Source of the DNA: an uncultured Campylobacter sp.
Lineage (GTDB): Bacteria > Campylobacterota > Campylobacteria > Campylobacterales > Campylobacteraceae
Reading direction: 5' to 3'
Length of the DNA stretch: 38,762 nucleotides
NCBI GenBank assembly: GCA_945873855.1
Contig: CAMCEN010000014.1
Span: forward strand, 1 to 38,762
The notes under the pieces were generated by a model. That model was not told where the DNA came from. It ran no database searches and saw only the letters and a program-made list of their open reading frames with translations. A program made the translations under genes and the position numbers. Shown here piece after piece: positions 8,921 to 17,200 of this stretch. The first letter of the stretch is position 1, and every line of letters starts with the position of its first letter.

Positions 8921-8984
8921 CGTATTTTATCAGCCAAAAACTAGAATTCCTAAGAAAATTTACTAGGAATTCTAGAATTCCTAG
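8863..8984. repeat. Palindrome cluster with two 41-base direct repeats
   Basis: Two direct copies of a 41-base unit (8867-8907 and 8941-8981) differ at one base. Each unit holds an inverted repeat, CTAGAATTCCTA then TAGGAATTCTAG with an 11-base loop, followed by the rest of a full palindrome. A third relative lies at 38404-38444. Extra half-sites occur at 8889-8898 and 8911-8920. Confidence 0.9.
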
Positions 8985-8992
8985 CTCTTTTT
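8963..8992 (+). terminator. Terminator-like hairpin built from the palindrome
   Basis: CTAGGAAT and ATTCCTAG form an 8-base stem around TCTAGA (8963-8984), followed directly by CTCTTTTT. It would end transcription of the ksgA-rnj unit ahead of lysA. Confidence 0.5.
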
Positions 8993-9034
8993 ATAATAAA
9001 TTCCAAAAATTTTAGCTAAAATATGCGATTTTAA

Positions 9035-9040
9035 TATAAT
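9035..9040 (+). promoter_or_regulatory. Possible -10 box for lysA
   Basis: TATAAT lies 14 bases before the lysA ATG. A second candidate, TAAAAT at 9017-9022, would leave the AAGG ribosome site inside the leader and may be the better choice. Confidence 0.4.
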
Positions 9041-9054
9041 CTAAGGTGATATTT

Positions 9055-10269
9055 ATGAAAAATGCTGATTATAGCGCACTTGCAGCTCAGTTTGGCACTC
9101 CTTTATACATTTATGATTTTGATGAAATTGGGCAGCGTTACACTGCGCTAAAAAGCCAGTTTGGCGCACACAAAAGCCTGATTTGCTACGCTGTAAAAGC
9201 AAACTCAAACCTAAGCATTTTAAAGCTTTTAGCAAACCTTGGGGCTGGATTTGATTGTGTTAGTATAAATGAAGTAAAAAGAGCGGTGCTAGCTGGGGCT
9301 AAGCCTTATAAAATCATATTTTCAGGTGTGGGCAAAAGTGATGATGAGATAAAAACCGCACTTGAAATCGGTATTTTAATGCTAAATATAGAAAGTGGCG
9401 CAGAGCTAGAAAGAGTAGAAGCTGTGGCAAAAAGCCTTGGCAAAAAAGCAAATATCAGCATCCGCATAAACCCAAATATAGATGCAAAAACTCATCCTTA
9501 CATCTCAACTGGACTTAGCGAGAACAAATTTGGCGTAGTAATTAAGAGAGCCAGAGAGCTGTATCTAAAAGCGCATAAAAGCGAGCATTTAGAGCCTGTG
9601 GGCTGTCATTTTCACATAGGCTCTCAGCTTATTGATATCACGCCTATTCACGAAGCAGCTGTGATTGTAAGTGATTTTGTAAGCGAGCTAGCAGCAGCTG
9701 GGGTGGAGCTAAAGTTTTTTGATGTTGGCGGTGGCATAGGTGTAAGATATGATGATGAGAGTGAGCCTGATCTCTACACCTACGCACAAGGAATTCTAGC
9801 CGCACTAAAAGGCAAAGAAATGACCATAGTCTGCGAACCTGGCAGATATATAGTAGCAAATGCTGGAGAGCTGCTAACAAAGGTGCTATATGAAAAAGTA
9901 AATGGTACTAAGCGTTTTGTCATCGTTGATGCTGCTATGAATGACCTTATCCGCCCTAGCCTATACGAGGCTTATCACAAAGTAGTAGCTCTAAATGCTA
10001 AAAATAGCGATAAAACCTCAAAAACTGATGTCGTAGGGCCAATTTGCGAAAGTGGGGATTTTCTAGCCAAAGATATAGAGCTGCCAAGTCAAAATTCTGG
10101 CGATTTACTTTTAATCAAAAGTGCAGGAGCGTATGGATTTAGCATGTCTAGTAACTACAACTCTCGCCTAAGGGCTGCTGAGATTGCTATAGAAAATGGC
10201 AAAGCAAGGCTAATTAGAGCAAGAGAGAGTTTTGAGGATTTAATACGCCTTGAAAAAGGGCTTATTTAA
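9055..10269 (+). CDS. lysA: Diaminopimelate decarboxylase
   Basis: 404 residues from the ATG at 9055. This PLP enzyme makes L-lysine from meso-diaminopimelate, the last step of lysine synthesis. The PLP lysine is in CYAVKANSN; HFHIGSQ, the glycine-rich DVGGGIGV, CEPGRYIVANAG and the C-terminal GPICESGDFLA are all present. A GTG three codons upstream (9046) is possible, but AAGG at 9043-9046 is correctly spaced for the ATG. A palindrome half-site (GGAATTCTAG at 9790-9799) is read in frame as GIL. It leads the run lysA - HAD - pheA. Confidence 0.96.
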   Translation: MKNADYSALAAQFGTPLYIYDFDEIGQRYTALKSQFGAHKSLICYAVKANSNLSILKLLANLGAGFDCVSINEVKRAVLAGAKPYKIIFSGVGKSDDEIKTALEIGILMLNIESGAELERVEAVAKSLGKKANISIRINPNIDAKTHPYISTGLSENKFGVVIKRARELYLKAHKSEHLEPVGCHFHIGSQLIDITPIHEAAVIVSDFVSELAAAGVELKFFDVGGGIGVRYDDESEPDLYTYAQGILAALKGKEMTIVCEPGRYIVANAGELLTKVLYEKVNGTKRFVIVDAAMNDLIRPSLYEAYHKVVALNAKNSDKTSKTDVVGPICESGDFLAKDIELPSQNSGDLLLIKSAGAYGFSMSSNYNSRLRAAEIAIENGKARLIRARESFEDLIRLEKGLI

Positions 10270-10278
10270 GGAGTTAAG

Positions 10279-11112
10279 ATGATTTATTTTGTAGATGTTC
10301 AAGGCACACTTATAAGCGATAGCGACAAAAGCCCGATTTATGGCTCAAAAAACCTTATCCGCCACTTCAACACGCATAATATCCCCTACATGGTAATCAC
10401 AAATAACACAAAGGCAAAAAGCTCAGACTTTCTAGCAAATTTAAAAAGCAAAGGTCTTGATATCCGCCCTGATGCTTATATAGACCCATTTTGCGTGCTT
10501 GATGATGTTTGTAAGCCTTGTTCTGCTGCGCTTTTTGGCGCACCACAGTTTATAAAGACCATGGACGAGCTTGGCTACACGCAGGATTTCTCTAGCCCAA
10601 AAGCTGTGATAATCGCTAGCTATGATGCCTTTAGCTTTGATGATTTTGCTAAGATGATTGAACTAGTTCAAAAAGGCGCAAAACTAATAGCAATGCACGC
10701 AACTAGCACTTACAAAAAAAATGGCAAACTATATCCTGGCGTGGGGGCAATAGCCTCTATGATAGAGTATGCTACTGGCATAAAAGCAGCAGTTGTCGGC
10801 AAGCCTAGCGAGCTTTTTTACCGAACAGCTCTTATAAAAGCGAGCAAACAGCTAAGCAGCAAAGAAATTTTATACCAAAACTTACACGAGGGCATGGCGC
10901 AAAGCTCTGAGTTTATGGATTTTAGCTCAGTTAGCATAATCAGCGATGATGCAAAGGGTGATTTGCTAGGCGCAAAAGAACTTGGTATGCAAACAATCCT
11001 TGTTCTAAGTGGCAAGGTAGATAAGCTTGAAAACGCAGGCGTAAGAAGCTCTGCAATTAACTATACCTTTGGCAATGTAGGCAGATTTTTAGAGAGCATA
11101 GAAGATGAGTGA
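10279..11112 (+). CDS. HAD-superfamily hydrolase, NagD-like, with altered motif I
   Basis: 277 residues. The HAD motifs are visible: FVDVQGTL (motif I), VITNNT (motif II), the cap-region VVGKPSELF, and ISDDAKGDLLGAKELG (motif IV). Motif I normally reads DxD, but the second Asp, the general acid/base, is Gln here (DVQGT). Turnover may be poor or the role may differ. The substrate is unknown. It lies between lysA (9 bases upstream) and pheA (8-base overlap), the position occupied by an equivalent hydrolase in C. jejuni as I recall it. Confidence 0.8.
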   Translation: MIYFVDVQGTLISDSDKSPIYGSKNLIRHFNTHNIPYMVITNNTKAKSSDFLANLKSKGLDIRPDAYIDPFCVLDDVCKPCSAALFGAPQFIKTMDELGYTQDFSSPKAVIIASYDAFSFDDFAKMIELVQKGAKLIAMHATSTYKKNGKLYPGVGAIASMIEYATGIKAAVVGKPSELFYRTALIKASKQLSSKEILYQNLHEGMAQSSEFMDFSSVSIISDDAKGDLLGAKELGMQTILVLSGKVDKLENAGVRSSAINYTFGNVGRFLESIEDE

Positions 11113-12181
11113 TTTAAGTAAATTAAGAGAGCAGATTGACGCTTGTGATGATGAAATAATCGCTATTTTAAAGCGTAGAATGGATGCGGTAGAAAAAATC
11201 GGCGAAATAAAGCGCAACGAAGGTGGCGCAGTCTACCGCCCAGAAAGGGAAAGGCAAATCATAGAGCGTCTTAGCAAGCACTGCGATAGCTCAAAGCTAA
11301 GCAGGGCTGGGATTGAGGCAATTTTTTATGAAATTTTCTCGCTCTCTCGTAGTCTAGAGGGGCGTGAGAAGGTCGCATTTTTGGGGCCTTTTGGCACTTA
11401 TAGCCACGAAGCAAGCGTAAGCCGCTTTGGGCAAAATGCTATTTATGAGCCAATTACTAGCATTGATGGAGTTTTTAGACAAGTTGAGCGTGGGGCAGCG
11501 AAGTTTGGCGTGGTGCCTATAGAAAATAACACAGAAGGCGCTGTAGCAGCTAGCTATGATAGCCTTGGCGAGCATGAGAGCATAAAGGTAGTTGGCGAGA
11601 TTTATCTTGATATTAGCCACGCACTTTGTGGGGTTTGTGCTGATATTTCGTGCTTAGAGCGTATTTACACGCACCCTCAGGCCTACGCTCAATGTAGAAA
11701 GTTTTTAGCAGAACACGGCTTGGAGGGAGTAGAGTTTGTAGCCACTAGCAGCACAGCCAAGGCCGCCTGGTTAGCAAAAGATGATGAAAAAGGCGCTGCG
11801 ATTTGCTCAAAGATAGCTGCTAAGCTCTCAAATATCCCTGTGATTTTTGAGCGAATTCAAGACAATCTTGGAAATAGCACGAGATTTTTTGTGCTAAGTA
11901 ACGCATTTTGTGACAAAAGTGGCAATGATAAAACAAGCATTATCGCCTCAACCGAGCATAAGCCAGGTGCTCTTTTTGATTTGCTTAGCATTTTTGCTGG
12001 GCTTAAGATAAATATCACAAAGCTAGAGAGTAGGCCTGATAAAAAGCACAGTTTTAAAAGTCTTTTTTACATTGACATAGAAGGGCACAAAGATGATAAA
12101 ATAATCGCCAAAGCTCTAAATAGCGCAAGGCAAAGTGGTCATGAAATTCGAGTGCTTGGCAGCTACGCTGTGGCAAAGTAA
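11105..12181 (+). CDS. pheA: Bifunctional chorismate mutase/prephenate dehydratase (P-protein)
   Basis: 358 residues. It converts chorismate to prephenate and then to phenylpyruvate for phenylalanine synthesis. The chorismate mutase domain covers about residues 1-90 (LREQIDACDDEIIAILKRR). The prephenate dehydratase domain starts at VAFLGPFGTYSHEA and includes ENNTEGAV and the catalytic STRFFVL. A C-terminal ACT domain carries KPGALFDLL and KLESRP, the phenylalanine feedback site. The ATG overlaps the HAD gene by 8 bases, so translation is coupled. Confidence 0.96.
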   Translation: MSDLSKLREQIDACDDEIIAILKRRMDAVEKIGEIKRNEGGAVYRPERERQIIERLSKHCDSSKLSRAGIEAIFYEIFSLSRSLEGREKVAFLGPFGTYSHEASVSRFGQNAIYEPITSIDGVFRQVERGAAKFGVVPIENNTEGAVAASYDSLGEHESIKVVGEIYLDISHALCGVCADISCLERIYTHPQAYAQCRKFLAEHGLEGVEFVATSSTAKAAWLAKDDEKGAAICSKIAAKLSNIPVIFERIQDNLGNSTRFFVLSNAFCDKSGNDKTSIIASTEHKPGALFDLLSIFAGLKINITKLESRPDKKHSFKSLFYIDIEGHKDDKIIAKALNSARQSGHEIRVLGSYAVAK

Positions 12182-12200
12182 GGTGGTGTTTGAAAGGCTT

Positions 12201-12366
12201 TAGGGAATTCTGGGGAATTCCCTAGAATGCCATCCTCGGACTTGACCCGAGGATCTCTATAGGAATTCTAAATTTATTTTTAATGAGATCCTAGGGTCAA
12301 GTCGGGGGATGACACAAGGCTTAGAAATTCACGGAATTTTAGAATTCCCAGGAATTCTAGTTTTTT
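12201..12366. repeat. Composite repeat block between pheA and hisC
   Basis: The 207-base gap holds degenerate palindromes (12201-12224, 12261-12269, 12332-12360) around two inverted hairpin elements. The first, 12229-12260, contains ATCCTCGG and CCGAGGAT around a 7-base loop. The second, 12283-12313, is the same element on the other strand (GTCATCCCCCGACTTGA on minus). Facing each other, they could pair into a long hairpin. The minus-strand flank CTAAGCCTTGTGTCAT recurs before the related element at 38475. Confidence 0.85.
12340..12366 (+). terminator. Terminator-like hairpin upstream of hisC
   Basis: TAGAATTCC and GGAATTCTA form a perfect 9-base inverted repeat separated by CA, so in practice an 8-base stem with a 4-base loop. 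It is followed by G and six T residues. It lies 22 bases before the hisC ATG and could end pheA transcription or attenuate readthrough. Confidence 0.45.
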
Positions 12367-12388
12367 AATAATTTTAAAAGGATAAAAG

Positions 12389-13486
12389 ATGATTTTCAAT
12401 GAGTTTTTAGAGAATTTAGAAAGTTATGAACCAGGCAAGCCAATAGAACTAGTAGCGCGTGAATATGGTATAAAGCCTGAAAATATCATCAAAGTAGCTA
12501 GCAATGAAAATCCCTTTGGCTCTTCGCCCAAAGCTCTGCAAGCGATAAGAGCGAGCGAGCCAGCACTTTATCCAGATGATAGCTACTTTGCGCTAAAGCA
12601 TGCTTTGGCTGTGCGTTTTGGCTGTGAGAGTGCAAATATCATCATAGGCTCTGGTTCAGATCAAGTCATGGAAATGGCTATAAAAGCAGTTTGCAATGAA
12701 AATCGTGGAATTTTGCGGGCAAAAACAACCTTTGCTATGTATGATATATACGCAAAATTCGCACACGCACCAGTATATAAAATGCAAAGCGAGTTTCATG
12801 ACCTAGCACAAATGGCTGAAATTTATACTAAAAACGCCGCAAATATCGGCGCAGTAATTCTTTGCCTACCAAACAATCCACTTGGCGAGTGTCCTGATGC
12901 AAGCGAGGTTTATGAGTTTTTAGAGCTTATTAACGGGGATACTTTAGTTATCCTAGACTGCGCTTATATGGAGTTTGCCACCTTTAAAGACAGCAAAAAG
13001 CACATTAAGCCAGCTCATGTGCTAAGTAAATTTACAAATGTACTTTATAGCGGCACTTTTTCAAAAGCTTATGGCCTTGGCGGAATGAGGGTAGGATATG
13101 GTCTAGCAAACACAAAACTAATAGAACAAATCTCAAAACTTCGCCCACCATTTAACATAACAACCCCTAGCCTAGCAGCAGCGATAGCAGCACTTGATGA
13201 TGAGGATTTTGTACAAAAAGGCATTAAAAACAACTTTGATGAGATGCCAAGATATGAAGATTTTGCTAGCGAGTTTGGCCTCAAATTCATCCCAAGTTAT
13301 ACGAATTTTATAGCAATTTTTACAAATGAAGAGAAAAACTCATCAATTTTAGCTGATAATTTGCTAAAAAAAGGTATAATCTTGCGCAATCTAAAAAGTT
13401 ATGGCTTAAACGCAGTTCGTATCACAATAGGCACTAAAAAACAAAATGATAAGGTTCTAGAAGCTCTAAGAGCGGAATTTGCGTAA
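12389..13486 (+). CDS. hisC: Histidinol-phosphate aminotransferase
   Basis: 365 residues. This class-II PLP aminotransferase of histidine synthesis often also serves aromatic amino acids. VASNENPFGSSP near the start, LCLPNNPLGE, LDCAYMEF and the PLP-lysine block SGTFSKAYGLGGMRVGYG are typical. A strong AAAAGGA ribosome site precedes the ATG. The repeat block upstream separates it from pheA, while fliF follows after only 39 bases, so hisC and the fliFGH genes may share transcription. Confidence 0.95.
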   Translation: MIFNEFLENLESYEPGKPIELVAREYGIKPENIIKVASNENPFGSSPKALQAIRASEPALYPDDSYFALKHALAVRFGCESANIIIGSGSDQVMEMAIKAVCNENRGILRAKTTFAMYDIYAKFAHAPVYKMQSEFHDLAQMAEIYTKNAANIGAVILCLPNNPLGECPDASEVYEFLELINGDTLVILDCAYMEFATFKDSKKHIKPAHVLSKFTNVLYSGTFSKAYGLGGMRVGYGLANTKLIEQISKLRPPFNITTPSLAAAIAALDDEDFVQKGIKNNFDEMPRYEDFASEFGLKFIPSYTNFIAIFTNEEKNSSILADNLLKKGIILRNLKSYGLNAVRITIGTKKQNDKVLEALRAEFA

Positions 13487-13525
13487 AAAGCTTTTATAGG
13501 AATTCTAGATTTTTAGGCTAGTTTA

Positions 13526-15256
13526 ATGGATAGATTTAAAGAATTTTTTGAACAAGTATCTGCTGTATTTTTAAATCTTACAAAACGGCAAAAAATAGTC
13601 GTTTTAAGTAGTATTGTAGCAGTTATTGCCTTTATCGTGCTACTTATTTTGCTTATGCGTGGCTCAGGCAGTACTCAAAATGAGTTTGCTGGATATAGCG
13701 TGCTTTTTCGCAATATTGACCCAAGTGTAAGCGCACAGGTCATCACCCAGCTAGAAGCTGATGGAGTAAACTATAAGCTAGCTGATGAGGGTACTATCCT
13801 TGTGCCTACAAAAGATGTTTATAAAGAGCGTATCGCAGTAGCAAGCATCACAAATATCCAAGGAAATAACGGCAAAGTAGGCTTTGAGCTTTTTGATAAT
13901 AAAGAGTTCGGTGCTACTGAGGATGAACAAAGAGTAAAATTCCAAAGAGCCATCCAAGGCGAGCTAAGCAAGACTATTGAAAGCCTTGAGCCTATTGAAA
14001 GGGCTGTTGTTTACATAGCATTTCCAAAAGAAAGCGTATTTACAGAGCGTCAAACCCCACCAACAGCTAGCGTGGTAGTAAAACTAAAAGCAAACACTTC
14101 ACTAGACCTTGGGCAAATCGATGGCATTAAGCGCATCGTGGCTGGTTCTGTAGCAAATCTAAAAGTAGAAAATGTAAAAATCGTAACCCAAGATGGTATA
14201 GCCATAGGCGAGGATACAGTAGCCTTAAAAAACGAACAAGAAGCCGCTAAAATCGCCGCTCAGGTTAGGTATAAACACGAGTTTGAAAGCCGCTATGAAA
14301 ATAAAATTATAGATATGATAGCTAGCTTTACAGGTAGCAAAGAAAAAGTAACCGCTAAGGTTACTATGGAGTTTGATTTTAGCCAAACTGATAGCGAAAG
14401 AGAGATTTTTGACCCAAATAGCGTAATTCGCTCAGAACAAAATATAGAAGAACACAAAGTAGGCCGTGATAAGCCAGATATAGGCGGTGTGCCAGGGGCT
14501 GTTAGCAATATAGGTCCAGTCCAAGGCATAGAGGATAACAAACCAGCCGAACAATACGATAAAACCGTGGCAAACACAAACTACGAAATCTCAAAACAAA
14601 TAATCAAAACCAAACCGCAATTTGCAACCATACGCCGTATAACAGCAGCTGTGGCAGTAGATGGCCGCTATGACTATGTGCGTGATGAAAATGGTGATGC
14701 TACAGGGACTGTTAAGTATTTCCCACTAGATGAAGCTGAGATGAATAGTATCACAAATCTAGTAAAACAAGCCGTGGGCTATGACCCAAATAGAGGCGAT
14801 GAAGTAACAGTCTCAAACATAGAGTTTAGACCAAATAGTATAGCAGTACCACTTACGAAGTTTGAAGCCTTTATGGAATCTTATGTAAATCCAGTTTTGC
14901 CAGCGGCTAAATACGTTTTTGCCTTTATAGTGCTATTTGTGCTGTATAAGAAAGTAATTATGCCATTTATGGAGAAAATGCTCAAAGACCTTACGCCTGA
15001 TGATGATAGCTTATTTCAAGATAGTATGAATGTAGATGATGAAGCAGAGGATACTTTGGAGAGATTTAAAGCAGCAAGAAAACGAGCAGAAGATGAGCTT
15101 GGTATAAGTCAAGACTTTAACGAAGAGGATCTAAAATACGATGTATTGCTAGAAAAAATGAAAGCAATAGTGAGTGAAAAAAGTGAAGAAGTTGCTAACC
15201 TACTTCAAGGCATGGTCAAAAACGACTCAGGCTTTGCGAGTTCTAAGGAGTTATAA
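13526..15256 (+). CDS. fliF: Flagellar MS-ring protein FliF
   Basis: 576 residues. It builds the inner-membrane MS ring on which the flagellar rotor and export gate assemble. There are two membrane helices: about residues 25-44 after KRQK, and about 455-473 (YVFAFIVLFVLY). The large periplasmic ring-building region lies between them. The acidic, charged C-terminal tail is the FliG-binding part. A palindrome half-site at 13499-13510 lies just upstream; AGG at 13515-13517 is the only ribosome-site candidate. The stop overlaps the fliG start (TAATG). Confidence 0.96.
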   Translation: MDRFKEFFEQVSAVFLNLTKRQKIVVLSSIVAVIAFIVLLILLMRGSGSTQNEFAGYSVLFRNIDPSVSAQVITQLEADGVNYKLADEGTILVPTKDVYKERIAVASITNIQGNNGKVGFELFDNKEFGATEDEQRVKFQRAIQGELSKTIESLEPIERAVVYIAFPKESVFTERQTPPTASVVVKLKANTSLDLGQIDGIKRIVAGSVANLKVENVKIVTQDGIAIGEDTVALKNEQEAAKIAAQVRYKHEFESRYENKIIDMIASFTGSKEKVTAKVTMEFDFSQTDSEREIFDPNSVIRSEQNIEEHKVGRDKPDIGGVPGAVSNIGPVQGIEDNKPAEQYDKTVANTNYEISKQIIKTKPQFATIRRITAAVAVDGRYDYVRDENGDATGTVKYFPLDEAEMNSITNLVKQAVGYDPNRGDEVTVSNIEFRPNSIAVPLTKFEAFMESYVNPVLPAAKYVFAFIVLFVLYKKVIMPFMEKMLKDLTPDDDSLFQDSMNVDDEAEDTLERFKAARKRAEDELGISQDFNEEDLKYDVLLEKMKAIVSEKSEEVANLLQGMVKNDSGFASSKEL

Positions 15257-16284
15257 TGGCTAAACTAAGCGAAGATCAAAAAATGATGTATGATGATCTC
15301 TCACTACCTGAGAAGATCGCTATTTTGATTATTCAGCTTGGCGAGGATGGAGCGAGCTTGCTTTTTGCTCACATGGACTCTGATGTAGTTATGGAAATCT
15401 CTCGCCACATTGCTATGGCAAAAACTATAGATAAAGCAGTGGCTGCTGCTGTGCTAGAGGAGTTTTATGCTCTAACACAATCAAACCAATACATAAAATC
15501 AGGTGGTCTAGAATATGCAAGAGAAATTCTATACAAAACCTTTGGCCCAGATGAAGCGCAAAAAATCTTTGATAAACTCCAAAAATCAATGGAAACTACT
15601 CGTTCTTTTGGCTTTTTGCAAAATGTTCGTCCACAGCAGCTTGCAGATTTCATTGTAAAAGAGCACCCTCAAACAATCGCTCTAATCGTAGCTCACATGG
15701 ACGCTACATCTGCTGCTGAGACGCTATTTTACTTCCCAGATGATATTAGAGGCGAGGTTGTTATCCGTATGGCAAATCTAAGCGATATTAGCCCAAGCGT
15801 TATCAAGCGTGTTTCAGCTGTGTTAGAGAGCAAACTACAAGCACTTACTAGCTATAAGGTTGAAATCGGTGGTCCAAGAGCAGTAGCAGAGGTGCTTAAC
15901 CGCCTAGGACAAAACGCTAGTAAAAGCACGGTGGAATTCCTAGAAAACGCAGATCCGACGCTGGCAGAAAATATTAAAGAAATGATGTTTACCTTTGAAG
16001 ATATCAACACACTTGGCAAAGAGGCTATTAGAGAGGTTCTAAAAGTAGTTGATAAAAAAGATCTAATGATAGGTCTAAAAGGTGGTAGCGAGGCTCTAAA
16101 AGAAAAATTCTTAAGCAATATGAGCCAAAGGGCTGCAGAGGCGTTCTTAGAAGAGCTTGGCTACCTTGGAGCTGTAAGGGTAAAAGAAGTAGAAGAAGCC
16201 CAACGCAAAGTAGTAGAAGCTGTGCACAAACTAGCTGAAACTGGTGTTATCCAACTTGGCGGAAATGATGAGATGATTGAATAA
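15256..16284 (+). CDS. fliG: Flagellar motor switch protein FliG
   Basis: 342 residues, normal length. It forms the rotor ring that contacts the stator and couples FliF to FliM. The middle-domain EHPQ motif (KEHPQTIALIVAHM) and the charged C-terminal torque helix region (about residues 265-305) are present. AAGGAG lies 6 bases before the ATG, and start and stop codons overlap fliF and fliH by one base each, so the three are co-translated. An in-frame GGAATTCCTAG at 15932-15942 is a half-site, possibly coincidental. Confidence 0.96.
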   Translation: MAKLSEDQKMMYDDLSLPEKIAILIIQLGEDGASLLFAHMDSDVVMEISRHIAMAKTIDKAVAAAVLEEFYALTQSNQYIKSGGLEYAREILYKTFGPDEAQKIFDKLQKSMETTRSFGFLQNVRPQQLADFIVKEHPQTIALIVAHMDATSAAETLFYFPDDIRGEVVIRMANLSDISPSVIKRVSAVLESKLQALTSYKVEIGGPRAVAEVLNRLGQNASKSTVEFLENADPTLAENIKEMMFTFEDINTLGKEAIREVLKVVDKKDLMIGLKGGSEALKEKFLSNMSQRAAEAFLEELGYLGAVRVKEVEEAQRKVVEAVHKLAETGVIQLGGNDEMIE

Positions 16285-17099
16285 TGAGCAATGTAATAGA
16301 TCGTAGCAATCAAAAGCACAATATCGAGCCTTATCGCTTTAAGATTTTACAACAACAAGGCGGTGTGGTAAGCTTTGAAGAAGATACAAGCCAGATTTTG
16401 GAGCCAGAAGCAGAGCCTATAAGCCCAGCTGAGGCTGAAAAGGTGCTTGAAGATGCGATAGAACAAACCCCGCTGCCACCAGCACCTGAACCAGCCCAGC
16501 CAAATCCTAGTTTCATAGAAGAGCTTTTAAAACGCACAGAAGAGCTAAGCGACAATCTAGTAAAACTACAAATGAAAATAGAAAGTCAAGAAAACGAGTT
16601 TAAAGAACGCCTTGCTAACGAAACGGCAAAAGCTCTTGAAGATGGTAAAGCTGAGGGTCATGCGCAGGCTGCGGCTGAGTTTGATGCTAGGCTAAAAGAA
16701 ATAGAAGCAAGCTACGTAGGTTCGTTTAAAAAGCTAGAGAACGAGTGCGTTAAAATCACAGAATTCCTAGATAAAAGCGAACCGCAGCTTAGCCACACAG
16801 CAATAGACATAGCAAAGCAAGTAATAGAAAAAGAACTCAGCCAAAACTCTAGCCAAGTAGCAACCAGCATAGCAAAAAGCCTAATTAGCGAGCTAAAAGA
16901 CGCTAGCAAAATCGAGGTAAAAATAAACCCGCAAGACTACGAGGCTATAAGCAAAAACCTAGCAAAAATCCCAAATCTAATCGTGAGCGAGGATGATGCT
17001 ATCGCAAAAGGCGGTGTGCTAGTGCTAAGCAATATCGCAAATATGGACGGGACGATAGCTACTAGATTTGAGAAAATTAAGAAAATTTTAAGTGAATAA
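16284..17099 (+). CDS. fliH: Flagellar assembly protein FliH
   Basis: 271 residues. It binds and regulates the export ATPase FliI at the flagellar secretion gate. The N-terminal third is Pro/Glu-rich (IEQTPLPPAPEPAQPNP) and the middle a long helical, coiled-coil segment. The C-terminal domain (about residues 165-271) has the FliH/HrpE pattern with IAKQVIEKEL and GGVLVLS. Identification rests on position after fliFG as well as sequence, because the family is weakly conserved. The start ATG overlaps the fliG stop. Confidence 0.9.
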   Translation: MSNVIDRSNQKHNIEPYRFKILQQQGGVVSFEEDTSQILEPEAEPISPAEAEKVLEDAIEQTPLPPAPEPAQPNPSFIEELLKRTEELSDNLVKLQMKIESQENEFKERLANETAKALEDGKAEGHAQAAAEFDARLKEIEASYVGSFKKLENECVKITEFLDKSEPQLSHTAIDIAKQVIEKELSQNSSQVATSIAKSLISELKDASKIEVKINPQDYEAISKNLAKIPNLIVSEDDAIAKGGVLVLSNIANMDGTIATRFEKIKKILSE

Positions 17100-17105
17100 A
17101 GGCTG

Positions 17106-17162
17106 GGAATTCTAGAATTCCTAAGGTTTTAAAACATAAAATTCTAGGAATTCTAGAATTCC
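17106..17162. repeat. Two full palindromes between fliH and dxs
   Basis: Perfect GGAATTCTAGAATTCC copies at 17106-17121 and 17147-17162, 25 bases apart. The second ends two bases before the GTG that opens the dxs frame. Confidence 0.95.
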
Positions 17163-17200
17163 TAGTGTTGAAATTTTACAAAAGCAAGAATATTTTAAAA

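Noticed and set aside
17165-17200. N-terminal extension of dxs from a GTG at 17165
   Set aside because: The GTG adjoins a palindrome with no ribosome site, and the added residues do not look like the family N-terminus; the ATG at 17201 is preferred, although its ribosome site is also weak.
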